NCBI RefSeq assembly: GCF_964019385.1
Contig: NC_088654.1
Location: forward strand, 16,248,796 to 16,312,795
Reading direction: 5' to 3'
DNA from: Sycon ciliatum
Taxonomy: Eukaryota; Porifera; Calcarea; Leucosolenida; Sycettidae
DNA length: 64,000 nt
The notes under the pieces are model-generated. The model saw only the letters and a list, made by a program, of their open reading frames with translations, did no database searches and was not told the origin of the DNA. Both the position numbers and the translations under genes were made by a program. Positions within the stretch are counted from its first letter, which is position 1, and each line of letters starts with the position of its first letter. This document shows, one piece after another, positions 58,263-64,000 of the stretch.

Positions 58263-60775
58263 AGGGAAACTGAACGCCAAAAATAAGTATGGCTTATCCG
58301 AAGGAGAATTGGGCACTGATTCCGATGAGCTATGTCTCGAGCCGATCAGAGAAGAGGAACTGTGTCAAATTTCATAAATAACACCTCCCATATTTGGAAA
58401 TTGGCCTTGATGACGTGCGTACTGCTTAGCTGTCACCATGCTGTGTATGTTCAGCAGTGTAATTGAATGGAAAAAAACAATTACTTTGGTGTTTTGCAGC
58501 TCTGTTTCGTTCCCTGACGGTAACCAAATCTAGATGTAGGAATCTGTTGAGCAGGAGAGTGACACATGTCTTCCCGAAGGCTGTCCAGGCTGCAGTGGTG
58601 ATGAAAAAGACACGATCATCACCCCGAGATCGATCGTAGCGAATTGGAAAACTCATGGTGAATTTGCTTCCACTCCAAGGCAATGTCGAGGTATGAAGGG
58701 TGCTTGTACTGCCTTCCAAAGTGAAGAGGAGATGAACATTGCTTTGCATAGCTGATGTTCTATGCCAACTTACCTACTCTTGCTGGTACCGTAGTGGCAT
58801 ATTGCAAATTTCGTGGACGAACAACTCTAGTCTCTAGTGGCTAGTGAGCAACACTAACAGGTGAGATTTTTCAATTCGACAAAAAATTTTTTTTTGAGAA
58901 TTGACAGTGGCAGTCATTAGACTCAGTAGGTGTCTCTCTGCTGCTTCTTTTCCTTCATCGGTAGAGTTGTGCTTGAAGTAAAAATAAATAGAAAATGTGG
59001 AACAAAAATCTGATCATGTAATTCGAATTTGAACTTCAAAGTATGTGTACATCAAATCACAAAAATGACTGTCAAGGTGGTGCTGTGCATTGAAAAAGAC
59101 TGGGAGCTGGCAGCAATGGAAAGGGTAGAAACGAAACCAGTAATGCAGAGTATTCATAAGGTAGAGGGAGATGAAAACGGGAGAGGAGTAGTGAGCACTT
59201 CAGTTTGAAGTAGTGTCAATAGACAGCATCGTGTTGCATACGTTGTGAATATTGTGTGAATCTAATAATTGTCACGAAATTGATATCCAAAATTATTATC
59301 CCCTGAGTAGTATTATGGTGTTCTCCTGTGTTTACATGCAGAGCCTTGACGTTGCTGGACGAGCGACAATATAAATTACATAAACATGTAGCTCGTGATG
59401 TGGGATGACTGCCGTATCGCATTGCCAACGCAAACCCATCCTGTGTCAGTGCAGCCATCCAGCAACTTGAACTCCCCGGACCAGATGCCGCTGCAGCTGA
59501 ACACCATGCCGATGGAAAGCCAGGAGTTGATAGCGAAGCATTCTGGTCTGCACAGTACAAGGCAAAGAACAATTATGAATTATAATGCATTGTAATCTTT
59601 CCCACACTTCTTTGTAAAAACAAACAAACAGTGCCATTATCACAAAACTTGATCAAGCATCTTGATGGAGGTATTTTCCATTGTGCTGGCTCAGCATCAA
59701 GACCATGTACACTTACACGTATCTTGTGTGTGTGTGTTCGTGCGTGTGTGTTTGTGTATCTGTATGTGCACACGTGTGTGTGGGGGGGGGGGCACGCACA
59801 TGTGTATGGATGTGCGCGCTGCATGCGTGTGTCTGTGGGATGGGGTGGGGGTGCACGCACATGTGTACATGTGGGTGCGCAATACAGCATGTGTGTATGT
59901 GTTCGTTGAACACAGGGTGTACTCCTGATTACATAAACTTCGTGATCATTGTGATTTCATGTGCTTTGAAGTTGAACTTCGCAATACATGTACTGATGCT
60001 TGATTAGATTTATGTTCCACATGTTCTATTTATTTTATTTTACTTCAAGTACTTGTACTATTCAAGCACAACCCTACCAATGAAGAGAAAGAAGCAGCCA
60101 AGACACCTACTGAGTCTAATGACTGCCACTGGCAGTTCTCAAACAAAAACAATTTTTGTCGAATTGAAACATCTCACCTGTTAGTGTTGCTCACTAGCCA
60201 CTAGTGACTAGAGTTGTTCGTCCACGAAATTTGCAATATACCACTACGGTACCAGCAAGAGTAGGTAAGTTGGCATAGAACATCAGCTATGCAAAGCCAT
60301 GTTCATCTCCTCTTCACTTTGGAAGGCAGTACAAGCACCCTTCATACCTCGACATTGCCTTGGAGTGGAAGCAAATTCACCATGAGTTTTCCAATTCGCT
60401 ACGATCGATCTCGGGGTGATGATCGTGTCTTCTTCATCACCACTGCAGCCTGGACAGCCTTCGGGAAGACATGTGTCACTCTCCTGCTCAACAGATTCCT
60501 ACATCTAGATTTGGTTACCGTCAGGGAACGAAACAGAGCTGCAAAACACCAAAGTAATTGTTTTCTTCCATTCAATTACACTGCTGAACATGCACAGCAT
60601 GGTGACAGCTAAGCAGTACGCACGTCATCAAGGCCAATTTCCAAATATGGGAGGTGTTATTTATGAAATTTGACACAGTTCCTCTTCTCTGATCGGCTCG
60701 AGACATAGCTCATCGGAATCAGTGCCCAATTCTCCTTCGGATAAGCCATACTTATTTTTGGCGTTCAGTTTCCCT
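58263..60775. mobile_element. TTAA-flanked foldback element, 2.5 kb
   Basis: Arms of about 760 bp (58263-59020 and 60000-60775), starting AGGGAAACTGAACGCC, with TTAA at 58259-58262 and 60776-60779. The loop (59020-60000) is unique sequence with a GT/CA-rich microsatellite (59730-59900). Termini resemble the 564-1414 element. No transposase. Confidence 0.85.
59090..59600. other. Unique loop sequence of foldback element
   Basis: GC-balanced sequence with several open frames on the minus strand (for example CRPECFAINSWLSIGM) but no domain I recognise. It could be captured host DNA. Confidence 0.3.
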
Positions 60776-60939
60776 TTAAGAGTAACTCTCCATCACTGTA
60801 ACATGATACTATATACAGTCAGAAAGTGCAATAACTAGGCACAGAACTGACAGAGTACTGAAACATTCGACGTCCTAACACCTAGCTTCAACACATCTCC
60901 GTAGCGCTAACCGACAGCCTTCCAACTTGGAATTATTAT

Positions 60940-62589
60940 GGGGTGGCTTTATTGGTTTTGGTTTTGTGTTTGTATTATGCAGCATCCCGGGTCATTTAAG
61001 ACCATGGGGAGTACTGCTGTTGTATGTGAAGAGAATATAATAAGGGAGACTGAGAAAAAAGAAAGAAAAAAGAGAGAAATACTGTGAACAGCAAATCTAC
61101 AATGATGCATGTACAATCTATTATACAACTAATCTGCGAGAATGAGACTTAACACAAGCAGGACCAGTAATAGCAAGAGAGCTAAATCAGAAAACAAAAT
61201 CCGTTGAAAAGTAACTGTCATCAAATCTGAAATCGAGCCCTTCAGCGACACAATAGCACTGAAGGCAGCAATATAATTCTTCTCATTCAACATCAGTGAA
61301 GCACCGTCAAAACCGGTGAATGGGGGCTGATGGTATTATTGTTGTCTTTGTTATTGGCAAGTGATTAATATTACGATCATAATAGGTGCTTCAACTAATA
61401 GTTCGAACCATGGGCATTCGCAAACCAATGTAACTTATTAGAGTATAATTATTATTTCATCTGAGTTATTGACCTGATGATGTCAACTGTGCCAAGGAGC
61501 GCCTCCTTTTGCAAGATCGATACACTGGCTCCGGCATCCAGTTCCCTCAGAAAGTCAGCAGTCGAGGGGGTTAATCCACCTAATGCCCCCACAATTACTG
61601 GCACGATCTTGGCCCGCACCTGCCACATCTGCTCCACCTCACGCTTCAGTCCTTGATATTTCTGTATCTTTTCCACAGATTTTCGGCGGATGTTCCTATC
61701 CAGAGGGACACTTACGTCCACAAGGAACGCTTCATCTTTGCCCTTGATAATAATGTCGGGTCTGTTTGCTCCAACGGGCGCTGCTGTTGGAATTGGCACT
61801 TCCCAGTAGATTGACACATCCGTTTCAGCACTGTACACGACGTTGGTGAGTTGGTGACTTGTGTACTTATTCGAAATGTCCGATGCACCATACTTCCTGC
61901 ACAATGTCCAGTGGAGATATTTTGCTAACCTGTTGTGGCGATTGACATAGTGACTTCCCGCACAAGCTGTACACGCTCCAATAAGGTGGAAAACCGTTTC
62001 CTTGTCCCTGCCACACATCCTGCAACTCGTTTTCGTTGACACACCTGTTCCTCGATTGAATATCTCTTGTAAGTTCCGTGTTGGGATAGCCTGGTCCTGT
62101 ATGGCCATGACAATACTCTCTGTCGCCGGACGCAAAGCAGAAGACTGCAACCACGCAAAGGAGAGCCCTCGATCCAGCTCAGCATCCTGCAGCATCAGCC
62201 AAAATTGGCCATGCAGAGGCTTCTTTCTGATTGTCTCCTCCCGATGCCGCTGGTATCCCTGGCGTATTTGCTCCTTTGTGGCTGACTCCTCCATACCAAT
62301 CTTTGCCAAATATTTCGCAGCATCACTGGAGACAGAGTATTTTGCTTTTTCATGATTGTACTGTTTTAGGAGAGCAATGGCAATGTGGCCTTGGTGGCCC
62401 TCGATGTATTTATTTATCTGGATGATGGATCGTTCATGTAGATCTACCACACTCTGGAATCCACGGCCGCCTTCGGCGCGCACCAAATGCACCCTCTCTC
62501 TGTCAGCCCGAGGGTGATGCCATCCCTTCTTGGTGAGCTTCTTCCTGAGCAAGATATCCAGCTGCTCCAATTCTACGGGTCGCCAGTTA

Positions 62590-62590
<1 letters not shown>
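60940..62590 (-). pseudogene. 5'-truncated LINE with restriction-like endonuclease
   Basis: A minus-strand frame (useful part 62590-61452) starts inside the element (WRPVELEQLDILLRKKLTKK) and carries CRMCGRDKETVFHLIGAC, a CCHC zinc knuckle, then RPDIIIKGKDEAFLVDVSVP, the PD-(D/E)xK endonuclease core, and KIVPVIVGALGGLTPSTADF. This knuckle plus nuclease pair is the C-terminus of R2/R4/NeSL/HERO-type LINEs. The reverse transcriptase is missing. Upstream codons in the longer frame come from the (ATT)n repeat and flank. A 0.5-kb trailer ends near AATAAAGCC at about 60950. Confidence 0.82.

Positions 62591-62632
<42 letters not shown>
62588..62632. repeat. (ATT)n microsatellite
   Basis: About 15 ATT units at the 5' truncation point of the LINE. 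Similar ATT runs lie at 9101, 57953, 58193 and 61440. Confidence 0.92.
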
Positions 62633-62633
<1 letters not shown>

Positions 62634-62665
62634 ATGATTTGAAAGCGGTACGAGTGTTGCAAACT

Positions 62666-62840
62666 TCCTAACCTCGGTCACTCCTGCCTTGTGTCGCTCT
62701 CTTCCCCCCCCCCCCCCCCCCCAGAACCAAACATAGCAAAACCCATGCATCACAGTTGACACGATCCTAGAGTGTTCCTGTGCGCACCCGCACAAAGAGT
62801 GCACAGACCCTGGATTAGGGAGGATTGTAAGGAGGAAAGA

Positions 62841-62915
<75 letters not shown>

Positions 62916-63706
62916 GATTAGATTAGCACTGCATCATGCGACAAAAGGATGGGCCCTTGGGAAGACGATAATGAGATGAAAGGCGTAGGTATTGGTGTGA
63001 TAAAAAACAAGGACATGTGATTTTTTACTGGGAACACAACCCGACAAAGAGACATGTGGAGACAGACACAAAACAACACACAGGGGATGTGGGGACGACG
63101 TGCCGATGTAGATGGAGCAACTCGACCGACCAGAGGTCTGGGCGTTTTCGTTTAGCCCTTTCCCAAACGTGCCCAAAATATGCGCGTCCCTCAAAATATG
63201 CTCAAAAAGTGATCTCTTTTCAGTGAAAACAGGCAAAAGTACTCTTTTTACAGTGAAGGATAGCTATGATACATGTTCAGATATGAACCCAAGCTGAGAA
63301 ATGAATACGCGCTGCTCCATTTATGGGTCCACGAAAGGCAAAACAGGAAGTAAAGTTCAAAAAACCAACTTTTTGCAGCATTCTGTACACCGGGTACAAG
63401 CTTCACCAACTTGATGCCCCCCCCCCCCCCCCAAAAATGCGGCGTGCCAAGGCCCATCCACATCGAGATTTCGGAAACTGTGCTCAAAAAGAGCGATATT
63501 CACCAAAACCCAATAAAGGGCGAAAGAAACGGGCTTTTCCAAAAAGGGCCAAAAAGGGCGAAAAAAGGGTGAGCACCTTTGGGAAAGGGCTATTTGCGTT
63601 GCAACCTGACATCGAAAAGGGGGGGGGGGGGGGGAGTTGCAGGGTCAAGTATCAAAAATTATAATTTGGTGCGAGAACGCGGCGCTAATAATGCACCAAA
63701 TAATAG
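62666..63706. repeat. Segmental duplicate of 46468-47775
   Basis: Same order of poly-C, (GA)n (here extended, 62843-62912), hAT MITE and poly-G. Lacks the SINE. Confidence 0.9.
63153..63592. mobile_element. hAT-type MITE, uninterrupted copy
   Basis: TAGCCCTTTCCCAAACGTGC to its complement, 440 bp. Flanks TTTTCGTT and TTTGCGTT differ by one base. It shows the original state of the SINE insertion site at 47345. Confidence 0.87.
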
Positions 63707-64000
63707 GGCTTGAAAGTGATGACGTCAAAAACGGCCAGGGAGTACTAAGTTGACATCAGATTTCTATTTTGGATCCACTAAGGTGTGACTTTGCTATTGC
63801 CTTAGTATGTGAGTGCATAGCAACCCACTCATGTGGTATGCAGGGGTGACTTTTACTTCGCACCAGTTGTAACCCCGCCCCCAGTAGCCAAATCAGTCAG
63901 TTTCACTGGTAACATCACCTTGCTGAGAGTAAGACGGCTTGAAATGTGCTTGGATCCATACAAAAACTGGATTCAAGTGGATCCAATTTTTAAATTTTTG
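63707..64000. other. No recognised feature
   Basis: Nothing that I can support in the last 300 bases. Confidence 0.4.

Noticed and set aside
62590..62804. N-terminal extension of the endonuclease ORF
   Set aside because: The upstream residues come from the (ATT)n microsatellite, poly-C and flanking duplicate, not from the LINE.

Overview
The window looks like a repeat-rich marine invertebrate (metazoan) genome. Evidence for this is the spliced genes with GT-AG introns, animal domain types (C-type lectin-like and zona pellucida domains, PTEN, tyrosine aminotransferase), long GT/CA microsatellites and dense mobile DNA. The phylum cannot be fixed from the sequence. No bacterial operon, CRISPR array, rRNA or functional tRNA gene is evident.

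Three host genes are supported. (1) The 3' end of a plus-strand tyrosine aminotransferase gene (exons 1854-1937, 5268-5366, 5951-6100). (2) A minus-strand gene of about 25 kb (33255 down to 8344) that I could assemble from eleven exons with matching intron phases. It predicts about 706 residues: signal peptide, two C-type lectin-like domains, a complete ZP domain with a furin-type RRKR site, and a hydrophobic C-terminus resembling a GPI-anchor signal. Its introns carry most of the mobile DNA between 8 and 33 kb. (3) An apparently intronless minus-strand PTEN gene (49040-50389).

The rest is largely mobile DNA. There are: an intact RTE-like LINE (9101-12182); two other truncated LINEs (29.2-30.4 kb, and 61.0-62.6 kb with a restriction-like endonuclease); three Penelope-like element (PLE) fragments (24.5, 26.2-26.8, 53.3-57.9 kb), two of them with inverted partial copies; hAT, Tc1/mariner, pogo-like, Harbinger-like and TTAA-flanked non-autonomous DNA elements; tRNA-derived SINEs; and segmental duplications (37.7-43.3 kb; 46.5-47.8 versus 62.7-63.7 kb).

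The most striking signal is a population of type I hammerhead ribozymes (HHRs), readable base by base. Five sit in a 226-229 bp tandem repeat family (8.8-9.1 and 26.8-27.4 kb). Six sit in three inverted-dimer elements of 717-1003 bp, each flanked by a 10-12 bp target-site duplication. Several more are solitary. Together they look like retrozymes: short non-coding retroelements that self-cleave and may borrow the reverse transcriptase of PLEs. The inverted-dimer form, with a hammerhead reading out of each arm, and the nesting pogo-like element > retrozyme > RTE with target-site duplications at the two inner levels, are the parts I would examine first.
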